Below, piece by piece: positions 22,610 to 35,835 of a stretch of DNA of 64,000 nt. The translations under genes were made by a program, and so were the position numbers. Numbering within the stretch: position 1 is the stretch's first letter; each line of letters starts with the position of its first letter. The notes beneath the pieces are model-generated. The model saw nothing but the letters and a program-made list of their open reading frames with translations, was not told where the DNA came from and ran no database searches. Source of the DNA: Spirometra erinaceieuropaei (taxonomy: Eukaryota; Platyhelminthes; Cestoda; Diphyllobothriidea; Diphyllobothriidae); assembly GCA_902702965.1 (NCBI GenBank), contig CACRXP010000037.1, positions 68,724 to 132,723 on the forward strand, read 5' to 3'.

Positions 22610-25600
22610 TACGTTGTATTTGTTACTGTTTTCATCATTTTGCCGTTGCACGACACTTTCCTTCCCAGTTGGCAATTATAGTGGGCCTTAAATAATTGAC
22701 CTGTCATAGAGGCATTTTATTTGATTTGGTGGTTTTTCGTAAAATAAGTTATTTCTTAGCCAATAAATAATACTGCCTAAAAAAATTGTGCCTTGTTTTG
22801 AAGCTCGATCCTACAATGAAAGCAGTATAAGTTTCGTGGATGAGGGGTGGGCGGCTGGTGCGCTACAGTGATGTTAGTTCGCAATTAGTGACTTCTCATG
22901 AGATAGGTCACGAACTATATATTCTTGACGATAATTTACGGAGGATTCGTAAAAACGGGCTCTTTGAGCGAGTCATATCGCTCAATAATTGGAAAACCCT
23001 CACGTTTTATGGATGAGCCAGTTTCTCTGTCCTAAAAATCAGACTTAAAACTGGTAGGAATTTGAACTACACAACCATTTCTCTGATGTCGTTCAGAGGT
23101 TTCCAATTTTGAAGACAACACTCATGGAGTTTCCTGGCCTGCTTATCGTCAAAATACGTGTGATGAGGAGAAACCACCCTACTTGTACTTGATCGTTATC
23201 TTAGTAGATCAGTCTTGACTTTTCATCAAAGCTGGCAGAAGTTTAGAAACCTGCTAAACACCGTTCCTTCTATTTTTAACTATTAATTCTGGTTACCTTA
23301 TTTAGTGCGTACGTTATAGTAAATTATGTCAGCAGTTTGTGCGTATTCTGAGTCGTCACCGAAATGGCTGGCTTCCGTAAACTGTGCCGTAAACTTGTCG
23401 TTCTTTCGCGGCAGCCTTCGGTTGTGTAGTTCGGCTTCATTTGGTTAAACTTTCGAAACAGAAACACTGACAAACATAAAATTCAAGACAAGGGAGCCAA
23501 AGGAGAGAGTGAGGTGCATCCCTTTTGTCAATCTTTTAAAAATTCGCCTGCCGTAGTGTGAAGTACATCCGACCTGTCTTCTAGAATTTCCCGCTCGAAG
23601 ATTCGAAAATCACGTCAAAAACAAACTCCTGTCAGGCAGCAGCTCAGTACTCATGCACCCCGTGGAACTTAGTGAAAAGAAAGTGTTCTAGTTACTTGGC
23701 AGTAAATAGTTTTATAAATAAAGAAAAGCACGTCAGCGAATAATGGGGGTAGGAGTTACGTTTTTCAGGATGCTCAAGAAAAGTGTTTTTAGAGAGAGAG
23801 AGAGAGTTAAATTGCATGAAGGGAATTATGCGAAAGGCCGCGTTTACAATTTCTACTTGAGTGGATTTTTCCTTAGGTAGTGAGGTGGCCATGTATTTGT
23901 AGCAACGAAATTAATAAGCAGATATTTCAGCAGGTTTAAATATCTCAGCACAGTTTACGTGACTGCAGATATATACAGATTTTTCGAGTGTCCTCATAAA
24001 CGCTGAGGCATTAGTTAAACGATTCAAAAATTAGTTACTTAATTCGAGCGCTTAAGAAGTTTGTCAAATACTATGATAAAGTCACCAGAAAATTTCATTG
24101 TCTTCAGTAGAATGTATCAACAATGTTCTGAGGAAGCCACCTTAGTAATGATACGTTTGATTGAGTTTGCATTGTAATTTAAGACGGATTTCCGCCGGTG
24201 TGATAAGAAAGAGGGGGATTAAGCAACAATGTAGCATAGACTTGTCCTAGTCTTGCTTTACTTGGAACGTAGTGCTAATTTGATATTTATTGTGTTCAGA
24301 AAATCAACGTAGGTTCCCTCGGCAGCGGTCTGAACAGGACTCAAAAGCAGGACAATGTACATTTGCCAAGAACAAAGGCCGCATAGACATGTCACTTGTT
24401 TTGGCCAGTACAACCTCGGTTCCACAAACATCACAAATGAGGAACTTATTACGTCAATGAAAGGCCCATTTATCGTTTGACTTGCTTCCGAAAACCAGTT
24501 AGACAAAACCTGATAAAAAATATGTGCTGGGCAGAAAGGTCAAATTTATGCGGAAGCGGAAAAAGGGAACTAGGCGAAACTGGGCGCATAAACAGAGCCG
24601 TTCTCGTTCATGTTGATTTCGGACATCATGTGGACCACAGCGAAGCTCTCTCAAGCTACTTGTTGAGGGTCTGCCAGCAGAACTGGTCGCTATCAGATTA
24701 AGTGGGCCGATTTTGTGCTCGCAGAAAACCTCGCTCAGGCTCCGCGCTTACAGTGGCTAATGGCCGACTAAATACATGTAACTCTCGGCGCCCTTCTGCT
24801 CTCCCTCCGCCTCTACCATTGACTCTTATCACTCCTCACTTATTTTCACGCCCCACCTGTGCTTCAAGACGAACTGTAATCGAATTTTATAATCACATAC
24901 GTGTTTTTCCTGATTCCTCTCCAATATAAATGCACTGGCCAGACGAGAATTTATCAAAAGCAAGCGCATGCTCGCCAACTAGCCCTCTGTTTTGCTATAG
25001 GAATTTTCGTAACTCAAAAACAACTAGTTAGTTATTATGCATTTCATGTTAGTCTTTTGGAATGCGTTTATAAAATCTAATTCTTACGGAGATTCTACAT
25101 GTGAACTTTCAGTGAAAGTGATCTTGCTTATCTGGTTGATACCCATTGTAAAAGAGGCAGCTTGAAGCTCGCTTCTTAAATTCAAACAGCATTGTTTGCA
25201 TTGAAATATGTTTTCATCCCCCTATTTAAGAACAGTATGTTTACAAAATGTCATCAGCACCTAAAGTGCAGCCATATTTAAAGGATTGCTGCTATTTGAA
25301 GACCCAATAAAAGTCGACAAAGGAATGTAATGGAATCAGATTCTGTTTATACGGATCGAAGTAAGATTCGCTTTCGTCTTGGAAGCAGACGCCTCACAGC
25401 CTGTCCTGTGCTTTAGAAGTCACGGTTTAAGAAATCCTCCCTCTTTAAATTCCAAAGAAAAACCACGTGTTCCTTCTAGCCCATTTCTCCTAAATGTCTT
25501 TCGGTGGGAAAACTAATAAGTCGCACAGAAACACTTTGGTCTGATAGCTGCAGCCTCTAGTGTCAACCTTTCGACATTCATTGCTTTATTCTTTAGTGTA

Positions 25601-28600
25601 TTCTACTACTTAATAAGAATAAAAATGGAGACTTATCGAACAAGGCAAGCGGCTAGAAATGGTTGGATTGGAACCGAACACATTAAGCCCGCTATAGTCG
25701 GCCGCGGCAAACTTTACACGTTCTTTACCAGGTTTTAGATCATACTGCTATGGCTTCACGTTTTGTATATTTAAGCAAGAACTGCGACTAACCAGGACGC
25801 TTGTGGTCCAATGTTTTATAAGTCATAGGCCATAACTTACTGAACCGCCTTTGAAGTGTCATTCCCCGTAATTGCACGCATGTCTAAGCTGATAAAAGCA
25901 GTTTAAAAGAAACACTTTCTTCAATCAGAGATCACAGAACCCAGCTAGCGGTAGCATTTGCTCGTGGACTCGTTGAGAAATGCGAAGTGTTTATCGGCTA
26001 GTTTTCTGCACTCCCGCAGTTTTTGACTTCAGGTAAATTTCTAATTTGACGTGATTGTTATAGTGCCAGACAATAAGGAGAAAATGGCAGTATCATGGAT
26101 GTCCTCAAAGTCTGGAGGCCTTGCAGTTTCCGAAATTCTATTCAAGTTATTATTATCTCCGAATAAGATTGCTTACTATTTGTATGTGATCTTCAACTTT
26201 CAGGTGCTTACGACGGAAGCTGGAATTCCCACCAAAGGCCGGATCAGACTTCATATTAGGAGTTAGATTTCATTGGTTTTTGGTCCAGAGGACCCTGCGC
26301 TAGCATAAGCGAAGCCCCAATCCTTGTGAGGGAATTATGCTGCTAGGATTCATGGTTAGTGTGAAATAATCGCTAATTTTTATCGTTATCTATGTTGGAG
26401 CTTTCCGTCCAAAAATGACTTACCGGACTACATTTGCATAATTTTCCATTCACAAGAACGAAAGTTTTCTAAATGTTTAGCCTAAAAACTGTGGGAAAAA
26501 TACATATTAGGGTAATTTGTTTGTACGAATTGAAACGCAAACTATCCACATCGGAAGAGGGCGCGAAATTCTAAGGAAGTGCTTGACAAAGGGACAGCTA
26601 ACTCTTGTATGGTTAATCTGTGATCCAGAAGGCTTCGAATCTTCGATTTGAGTTTTGAATACCAGAAAAGTTGGGGGTCCCACTTACTGTCTATGGCAAT
26701 TAACTGAGAACAGAGGTTGAGGCGGATGCATTTAACGCTACGCAGGAGGCAGAACATGACATTGCAGATGACGAAACTCGTGATTCGTGATGACCTAAGT
26801 GTATATGATAAGTCGGAATATCTCGAACATTGCGCGTTTTGCTTGTTAGCTTGAAGCACGCCGAAAACTACACTTTTCGTATAAAGAATGCTAGTTTATG
26901 AACAAAAAAGGGCTAAACGTTTTGGATGAAATCAACATTATTATATATCCGCACAATTTCCCAAGTCGATAACTATCAACTGCGCATTAGCGCGTGCTTT
27001 TCGAGTAGAGGGAATTAATCTTAACGGAAAAGATTTGCTAAAACATCCGTCGTCAATTTCTATGTTTATTTTCAGTCGGCGTAAATTAGGCTAAACTGAA
27101 TATGAAATGCGCATTATTTTCGGAAAGAAAGAAATCTATCCTTGTTTAAAAAATCTCCTTCTTAAATATTTGTAATTATATACTGAAAATATTAATACTG
27201 CGTAAATTACAGGTATGCGCGAATATTCCTCAAATAACCAAGGAGGACCATCATTAAGCAGTTAATTTAACTTATGGACCTACAGCAATATTCATTTTGC
27301 GGGCTACTACGTAATACAAGAAACAATTGCACCTCGCTATACGCTTAAGAAGTATTTCAGTACCTAAGTGGCTAGTCTGAAATGATTAATCCGCGTAGGA
27401 CACAGCCTAAATGAGACAAGTGCGGCGAACGCTGCAAAAAGGCATCTGTATCTGCCAGAAAACTGTACAATCGGCCGCAGCATTCAAATTTTCCCCTGAG
27501 ATTACCCTATAGGAATCTGACTGACGAGGAGATACACCAGCAAAATACCTCAGTAAGAAAATTTCTACAGAATCAACTTATTAGAGGAGGTCTTTCATTA
27601 GATCATGCGCGTACTGCTCTCAGAATTTCGTTTTGAACGTCCGTTAAGTTTAGTCCCCAAACATGACTTAAGTCACCGTCTGCATAAAAGTTCGATAACT
27701 CACTGCGTAAGTAAAAACTGCCAAGAGATATCTTATTTTGAAGAATTTTACAATTATGGAGTACGGCAATTGTCTTCCAGGGAAACGGTTGAACACCTTG
27801 TAAACCGTAAAACATCCACCTAAATTTCAAGGGAACCAGCTGATGTAGCCATCGCCAGGAAGCATGCGAATATTTTACGAAAGAAGGCTTCATTGGATAA
27901 ACATTGTACGTCAGTAATTGAATTTGCTGGGTACATTCAAATTCTTTGTCATGGACCGAGTTCTCGACGCACAATCTACAGAAACTTTAAGTCCTGGGAA
28001 TTACCCATCCGCGAAATCAACCGAAAATCCCCTCACGTTAATCAATCTCATCTCGAAAAATGCATCACCAAAAACTCACAGCGTACCCACACACCACCAT
28101 CTGGAAAGACAGAAACGAATAGTAAGCAGTCCACTGGCTGTCATGCCGCATGCTATACTGATTCTTGGGGAATGCTGACCTTGATGATGATCTAAATGGT
28201 TTTAATGTTGTTAGGTTTATGCTGTTTTGGGTTCATAATTATTTGTACTAGCCAATGAAAACTAATGTCACTCGTTTGACACGAAGGTTGATTTTTTCGT
28301 CATTTAACACGTACAAATTCATCAATAAAATTTGTGATCAGTTCTTACGTAGCACGTCTAAGGGCGGCCGATTTCTTTGTCGGCAAACCGTTAGTTTCGC
28401 GCGACGACTGCTGACGATCTGCGGCGTGGCTCAAATGCGAAAAAGCACCGAGATACAGTCCAAATCAAGCATTAACCAAAAATCAGGGTGAATAATGTTC
28501 CATCCATCCAGATGAGTGTCAGCGAGAAGAAACAGAGATATAACTTGGTGAAATTTACCAAAAGTTACGGGATCAACGTCCAGTTTCGATTGGTGTGTCT

Positions 28601-31600
28601 TATCCTTTTTTATGAGATGCCTCGACCATAAGTTTCGCGGGAAAATTTAAGAAGCTGGGAAGAAGTGTTTGGGAACACGGCTGGATCTAACATGTTCATT
28701 AAACTTCCCGAGAAAGGATTATTACTTTTTAACCACCTTGGCAAAAGATAACTAAAGATTTTGTGACAGAACAGCAGGTGATAATAGCATTGGGACACGC
28801 ACTGGCTCCAAAACACCCGCATTTTACCATGTGGAATAAAGAAATTGCATCTCTTCAGAGAAGTTCGCAAAAGCAATGATTTTCATGTACGACGATAAGG
28901 TTTGTTCTGACCCATTATATGGAGAAACCCCTCACATGCAAAATGCGCGTCGTGGTCCGTAGCAAGATTGCTCAGTCCCGTTGGAATTGACTACGAATCC
29001 TAAATAACGCTTCGCTGTCACTTGATGAGGCCGAAGGATCCAGCCGCTAAACAGCGACATTACCCGTCGTCTGCCAGACGCAATTTATTTTTGAGAGATC
29101 AACTGCGCTGGAGCTACCGACGAGCAATTACAGACGAGGATGTGCGAGCACCAGCTGGCTATACGGAAGTTGGAACGGGATTTAAAGGCAGTGACATCTG
29201 GACTCTCCTCTTGACGCGATCGAGTTCGTGGGCCGGGATGACAGCCACGCTGAGGGACATGCGAGAAGCATGCGTGTCAGACGACATATCCAGCTAACTC
29301 AAGTCTGTCTGCGGGTAGGCAAGTCCACCAGGTTACTGCGAGCGACGCCAACACCCGCACCCACCTGGGCGGCTAACTTGCGCCCAGCCAGCCAGCTGTC
29401 CGGGAGGCCCCACTCGGAGAACCGTTGTCGTTAAGGTGAGAGTACGAACGCAAACTGACTCAGGCAGCGGCGACCATCCCCTCCCCCCTCCCACAAAATG
29501 ACGGATTTGCGGCGAGTTTGCTAGTCTCTTTTTTGTTTGGCGGCCCCAGAATTTCGTTCCAATGCTGAGATTCCAAACAAAGACATGCCAGTGACCGTCC
29601 CCTCCACTGCGGTCGCTACCTCGAAATGGGGTTCTTACGATGCTTACTGGAAGTTTCGACCCATTGTGCACCAGTCTCACTTGAGCGAAGCGGACTTCCC
29701 ATTAATTTGACAGGTCCGTCTGAGTCACTGGGACCATTTAGACAGGAATATCTCCTTGTGGAGAAGTCTCATTGTCAAATGAAGCGAAAATGGAATGGTC
29801 TCACTTTTAAACTAAGAACTAAGGCCATTTTGGCTGAAATTGAATGTATCGAGTTCTTGAGAGTAATAAGCACGAATTTATCCCGATAACAGAAAAGACA
29901 GAAGCATGTACGCTCAGATTTTTCGCCCACGCAGACTGAATATTTTCGTCAGTGTATTGATAGGTTGCTTCGTGGTATTCTATCCCAATCTTTTGCGTAA
30001 GCGTTATAGGTTTTTACAGCAGATTAGAAAATGACGCGGAAGAAGAGTGAACAAGCTGGAGGATTTTCATTGGGAAAACCCCTTATTCCCTTGGATATGC
30101 TTTGGCATAGCGACAGGTTATATGTGTAGGCGAAAGGCAATCAACCCTGGTCACTGTTTCGTTTGGAGACTTGGCTTTCAGTACATTTTAAGATGCTAAC
30201 ATCGTATTTATAAAGGTGCCGGACTCAAAACACCTGATTGAAACCTATTTTTGAATTTCCTCTGCCGTTTTCGCTGGAACAGTTGAATGCGAATTTTCTC
30301 CCCAGACGGTCATGTTTGGTCAACGCTTCCACATGTTCGGGAATATTCCTGCACGTTCTTACTAGTGGCTGGGTTAGATTGCTATTTTTACATTGATACA
30401 ACACAAGTATCGCTATACTTTATTCCTAGTGCTGAGGAGTTTTGTTTCAGAAATAATGAGATCGTTGGGTTCTCGCATTAACTGCGAAGTCTTTAACTTG
30501 AAATTGTCAGTTTTTAATACTTAGTTGAGGTAAGCAGAAGGTCCGAAGTAGATGAAAGGCTAGAAAATTGGAAAAAGACACTACCTAACGTCTGCCAATT
30601 GGATGCAAACAAAGACTGGCCTATCACGGTATTATTATCCGGCCACCCCTGTTTCATTACTGAAGCTGAGTCCAACCTCCTGATTCGCATAGTTATCCAT
30701 TTATTATCTGACTGTCACTTGTCTGCACACAAATAGCAGCTACGTAGCTCTTCGGCCAGCGATGCGCATCTGAGGTCACAGGGGACCATTTCGTTAAAAC
30801 TGAAATTCTCGAGGAATCTAGATTCCGATCATTACACTTCTTTAAGGCAGCACTCCCCCGAAACTTTCTCTATGCAAATTAGCATTCTCCTCAGGGAAAC
30901 TGCAGGTGGATCCTCAATTTAGTGGGTGACCTAAACTGAACACCCACATCGCACTGCATCCTATTAAGGAAACCAAAGTGGCTCATTAACTGCCTTACCT
31001 CGGGTCACTAGAGTCCGGGTCAGGGCACTTTTTAAGGACTGCAATCATACAGGAGCATTTATCCTTCACTCGAAAATCTCCATCCAGGCTCAGCAGCAAT
31101 TAAGGTGAATGAAGCTGCAGCCTCCCTTGACTGTCCAGGCGTGCGGCAGGGGAACTGACCTGCGAACCTCTGCACGGTCGAATGGAGCTTCGACGACTAG
31201 GGGATGGGAACAGTTCTAAAGTCGTGGCAGAGGTGAAGACTACAGCATGGAGCGGTGGCACTGAAGAAATGTCTATCGTGCGAAAATTTGGCCGTACTGG
31301 TTAACCCCATACGGGCGCTATTGACGTCGACGCTGCTGTTTGAAGTTTTCTGTGATTAGTTCATCTGGACACAACTGGAAGTGAAGGGTCGCTGGCCTGC
31401 TGGTGATTTCTGTACGGCGGTGGAAATCAGAGGTAATTAGTGCACCTCTAATGAGCTGTGTAATAAAGATAGCCAACACCCGGGTCGACCTTCTTTTAAC
31501 TGTCGCGGTAGGTCAATTGACATTCATGTTTGGAGCATTAATTAAAGTAGTTCGACAAGAGAACTTCAAAGTAAAACAGCCTAATATTGAGGAATGAAAC

Positions 31601-31954
31601 ATGTCCATGTAAGTGAAAAACTATATTGACCCGCGGTTAAAAGAAATGGCAGGAGAAGGAAATGGGATGTCAAAAACGCTGCAGTCGATGACAGTGAAAA
31701 CTGAAGAGCAAGTTTCCGAACCACTCCCCTGTTAATACATACTTTAGAGCATAGTACAGTGATGAAGAATGACCATTGAATTTGCGGGAATAAAATAGAA
31801 TAGGGAGACGCCGACTCGAAGGGCAAGGGCGTTGAGGGCATTTTAAAGAAGTCCAGACAAAAAATGAGCAGTGGTACATCTAGCAAATCTATGACGAAAC
31901 ATTTACCTCCCACTTATTAAGCCCGTAAAACTTTGAACGACTATCAAAAGTAAA
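22610..31954. other. No gene recognised over 9.3 kb
   Basis: Scattered short open frames on both strands, none with a domain. The longest is 27603-27974 on the minus strand (123 codons), overlapped on the plus strand by other frames, so treated as chance. A (GA)n run lies at 23791-23806. A GC-richer patch at 29020-29700 has overlapping frames on both strands and may be an unrecognised repeat. Confidence 0.45.
23791..23806 (+). repeat. (AG)8 dinucleotide repeat
   Basis: Perfect AG/GA run of 16 bases. Confidence 0.85.
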
Positions 31955-32119
31955 ATGGTATTACCGACAAAGACAAGGGGGACTGGAATGCCCATTTCTG
32001 GCTTATTAGCCGTCGTCAGCCAGCCATACCCAAGCCCGAAGTGTGGAAAACCCGAGCCTCGAACTCGCGACCTGTTGGTTTAGAAGTCCACGCCTATACC
32101 CACCGGGCCACGAGCCCGT
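31955..32119 (-). mobile_element. SINE-A copy 3, minus strand, left arm of head-to-head pair
   Basis: Reverse complement of 32153-32318 at about 94 percent. On the minus strand it begins with a tRNA-like head ending at 32119 and runs through the SINE-A body to the GTCGGTAATACCATT block at 31955. The tail present in the other copy is missing here, so it is 3'-truncated. Between the two heads lie 33 bases that include GATCGGGAATATACA, also found beside SINE-A copy 1. Confidence 0.8.
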
Positions 32120-32152
32120 TTTCCTGTCGGTTTTCGATCGGGAATATACAAC

Positions 32153-32430
32153 GGGCTCGTGGCCCAGTGGGTAGAGGCGTGGACTTCTAAACCAACAGGT
32201 CGCGAGTTCGAGGCTCGGGTGTTCCACACTTCGGGCTTGGGTATGGCTGGCTGACCACGGTTAATAAGCCAGAAATGGCCATTCCATTCCCCCTTGTCTT
32301 TCTCGGTAATACCATTCTGCCTATATATCATGCGCCGCTGTGCGGCTGCTGGTTGGGCTCGAGAGAGAGCCCTTAAGGCACAACGGAACGAGTGAGTTCC
32401 GTATGAACGATCGGTGAGCGCCCCCTACCA
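32153..32430 (+). mobile_element. SINE-A copy 4, near full length with preserved tRNA head
   Basis: The head (about 32153-32226) folds as a tRNA: A box TGGCCCAGTGGGT, B box GAGTTCGAGGC, a D arm of GCC/GGC, and a good T stem. The anticodon loop reads CTTCTAA, giving TCT, as in a tRNA-Arg; the anticodon stem has mismatches. The body follows with GGCTTGGGTATGGCTGGCTG, AATGGCCATTCC and CCCTTGTCTTTCTCGG, then a tail with GCTCGAGAGAGAGCCC and GATCGGTGAGCGCCCCC. This is the reference copy for SINE-A in the window. It would be transcribed by RNA polymerase III from the internal boxes. Confidence 0.85.
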
Positions 32431-34060
32431 CTATCAACAGTATTTAAATGGACGTTAAGGCAAATTCTTTCAAGAATTTTTCAGACTCTTCGGCCAAATT
32501 TGTATGTTTTGCCAACTGAGATTTTTCAGGGTTTCTAAGAAATTGAACCTACTGGAAACTTCGTCGAGTTATTGTCAAAATTCAAACGGATCCTACCCCT
32601 GCACTTCATTCTAAGAGAAAATCTTTGGTCTACATTGACCTTTGAAGTCGGATCCATTGGATGCTTTCGGCGTCCATGTTGAACAATTAGCAAGAAACCC
32701 TCAGTAATTCAAAAATTTGTTGCCGACTGTCTTCGCGTTCCTGGGATTCAGCAGAAATAAATAAAAGACCTATTGAATTTCTTTTATTGAACTTGACACG
32801 GTGGCGAAAAAATGCAGCTCGCGTGCCACAAACACAGCAGACCGACTTCAGTAAATACAAATCACGAAGGTCTTGATCGGCTGAACCAGGCTTCGGTCTA
32901 AGACGGCCGTTGTTGCGTTGTCTTATGACTTCTAGGATTCGATTATTTACGGTGATAACGGACTTGCACTAGCAGGTCTGCTGGGCTAAGCAGGAGAACC
33001 GCTGTAGTTTACAGATCTGTATCTCATGACCTCCGTGGAATGGAGTAACTAAACAGGGTTTCGAGCAACCATGCATGTGCTTACTATCAGACGATTCCCC
33101 CCGTTCCATACTCTGCCATACATAAAAGTGTAAGTTTGCCTTAGAACCTAGTCACTAGTACTATATCGGTCAATCACTTCAATGCCGACATAAGTCTTGG
33201 TGCCATCTGCTGAAAAAATAATCTCACAAGCTAATAGTGAATATTTTATTGCACTCCTAAGCGCCAGCGCCCACTAGAACCGTGGTAATCTTAACTATTC
33301 TACTAGGACTTTACATGGGCCTTTTGCTTTTGCAGCAACAACTGTTTGAAAGGTAAAACACGTTCACCTCTTTGCGTGCATAACTGGTGAGTCCAGGTAG
33401 ATTTTTATCCCTGGTCAACTGGGCAATAAAATAACATAAGTTGTGGCCAGACCCAGGAACTTCCAGAATACGTTAGAGAAGTATTTCGTCAGGACAGTCT
33501 TATCCAAGCTTATTTTTGTGCCAATAACGTTCCGGATAGCATTAGAAATTTTCGCATCTGGCCGGAAATGGTCTGTCCTTCTTCTTTTCCCATCTACGAG
33601 ACCGAAAACCGTTTGCTCTTTTAACAGAAGTAAGAGCCATCGGACAGCTTGTTGACTATTCAGAAAGGAAACGAGCATTTTGCTCAAGTTCTACCATTCC
33701 ACTATTTCAGTATCACACTGTTTTTTATTTTTCCTTACATAATCAACTTTTCACCATGCCATGGTTAGGGTACATTAAGAGGTACACAAAATATCCTTCA
33801 AAGAGAGAATCAGAGTTCCAACATGCGAAAAAACAATCGCATAGTTGTCTCCCTTCTCTTAACTACCTACATCGAAGATTAGCAGTCTGCACTAACGAAC
33901 TCATCGATAGAAGTTCTGACAAACAGATAAGAAGGAGGGAGAACAACCGGTTTCTGCTTCTCCACTGATTACTTCATTAGGCAAATTTTAAGGTCTAAGA
34001 GGTAGCCATAAAATTCAGAGTCGTCCCCTTTTATACTGCTCTCCTTCTTTACCTCTTTGC
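32431..34060. other. No feature recognised
   Basis: Overlapping opposite frames at 33415-33687 and 33443-33655 have no domain. Confidence 0.45.
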
Positions 34061-35271
34061 TTTTTGATGTTCTTGCCTAGTCCTGCATGCGTCTTCCATT
34101 TCGTGAAATCCCCAGACTGGGGACTAATAAGCTGTTTTTTCCTATCGTTTCCGAAAGCATGCTAAAATAGGGGACAAAGGAAACCAGAAAGCCATTGGCT
34201 TGAACATCCACTCCGTGCCTAACGGGTAAAAGAGATTGTAAAGAACAAATAGGCTAGATCTTTGTATGGTGAGGGTAGGAGCAGCCTTGTAATTTTAACT
34301 GGAGACCAATTGCCAACTACCATATCAGGTAGTGGACTATCAGAGGATGCAATTTGCTGATGGGAGACGCAGCATGTTTGACGAGAAAGAAATAAGTAGA
34401 ACCGAATGAAATTTAGTAATCACAGTCAATGTTAGAATTTCCTCGTGGTGACACTCGTCTGTATGCAAATGGGCAGGACTAGTGCTCTTCAGGAGTGCAA
34501 ATGATTTCCCCTTTCTCCTGCAAAACCAAAGTTGACAGTCTCCTTGGCTAATTTGCTGCCAGCCAGCATGGTGTCAGTTTGCTTGCGGCAGTATCCAATT
34601 TCAGGTCTCAACCATGCTGGCATCAGAGTCAAAAAATTAGCTTTTATAAGTAGATGTACTTTTCGAAGACGTTTTTGAAGACATTTCTTATGCTCATGCT
34701 AAGATGCTATGCATGTACACGCTTTACGCTTCAAAGCGAACAGATAAAGTAATTGAAAAACATGTGAGTGATGATTTCTGAAAGGCCTTCGTGCCGAAGC
34801 TTTTAGCCCTCATTCTACCACCGTCTGATAAAGGCTTTTATGTCTTTTTGTGTTTCAGATGCCCAATCACGGGTTTGCTCCCAAAATCTTCAAGCGGGCT
34901 TTACTGTATAGTACGGAAACGCATAGATGACATTTTCAAATTTAAAAGGAGCTATCGATAAATTACACAGGAAAAAAACGACTTATATAAGAATTAGTCT
35001 TTGTAATTGTGGACTTCACCACAAAATCAAATACCAATCATGCCATTTTTAAAAAAATCCGATAATGACATGCTCTCTACAGCCTCAAATACACCTATTG
35101 CCAGGTCCCAGCTTGTAAAATTTTGTCCACCAAAACAAAATTAGGCTTGCGTCCTTTTTAATTCTGTTCATTAGGAGTGCTTAATGCGAGGCTTTATCCG
35201 ATCCTATTTAAGCATACTAGCCAGTCGATTTTTGAAAAGATGTGTATTTCAGCATAATGCGACGTTGATGT
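34061..35271 (+). repeat. 1.2-kb duplicated segment, copy 1 (left of gap)
   Basis: Matches 35836-37044 base for base with only scattered substitutions and one- or two-base indels (about 98 percent by eye). It ends exactly where the N run begins. There is no coding sequence in it. Being next to the gap, it may be an uncollapsed haplotype or a scaffolding error instead of a true tandem duplication. Confidence 0.85.
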
Positions 35272-35832
35272 NNNNNNNNNNNNNNNNNNNNNNNNNNNNN
35301 NNNNNNNNNNNNNNNNNNNNNNNNNNNNNNNNNNNNNNNNNNNNNNNNNNNNNNNNNNNNNNNNNNNNNNNNNNNNNNNNNNNNNNNNNNNNNNNNNNNN
35401 NNNNNNNNNNNNNNNNNNNNNNNNNNNNNNNNNNNNNNNNNNNNNNNNNNNNNNNNNNNNNNNNNNNNNNNNNNNNNNNNNNNNNNNNNNNNNNNNNNNN
35501 NNNNNNNNNNNNNNNNNNNNNNNNNNNNNNNNNNNNNNNNNNNNNNNNNNNNNNNNNNNNNNNNNNNNNNNNNNNNNNNNNNNNNNNNNNNNNNNNNNNN
35601 NNNNNNNNNNNNNNNNNNNNNNNNNNNNNNNNNNNNNNNNNNNNNNNNNNNNNNNNNNNNNNNNNNNNNNNNNNNNNNNNNNNNNNNNNNNNNNNNNNNN
35701 NNNNNNNNNNNNNNNNNNNNNNNNNNNNNNNNNNNNNNNNNNNNNNNNNNNNNNNNNNNNNNNNNNNNNNNNNNNNNNNNNNNNNNNNNNNNNNNNNNNN
35801 NNNNNNNNNNNNNNNNNNNNNNNNNNNNNNNN
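35272..35832. other. Assembly gap (561 N)
   Basis: Run of N. Open frames drawn across it are meaningless. Confidence 0.99.
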
Positions 35833-35835
35833 TGG

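Noticed and set aside
27603..27974. 123-codon minus-strand open frame
   Set aside because: No recognisable domain; overlapping frames on the other strand; no flanking signals I can trust.
32006..32331. Two minus-strand open frames in the SINE-A pair
   Set aside because: They translate the tRNA-like SINE and its inverted copy, not a gene.
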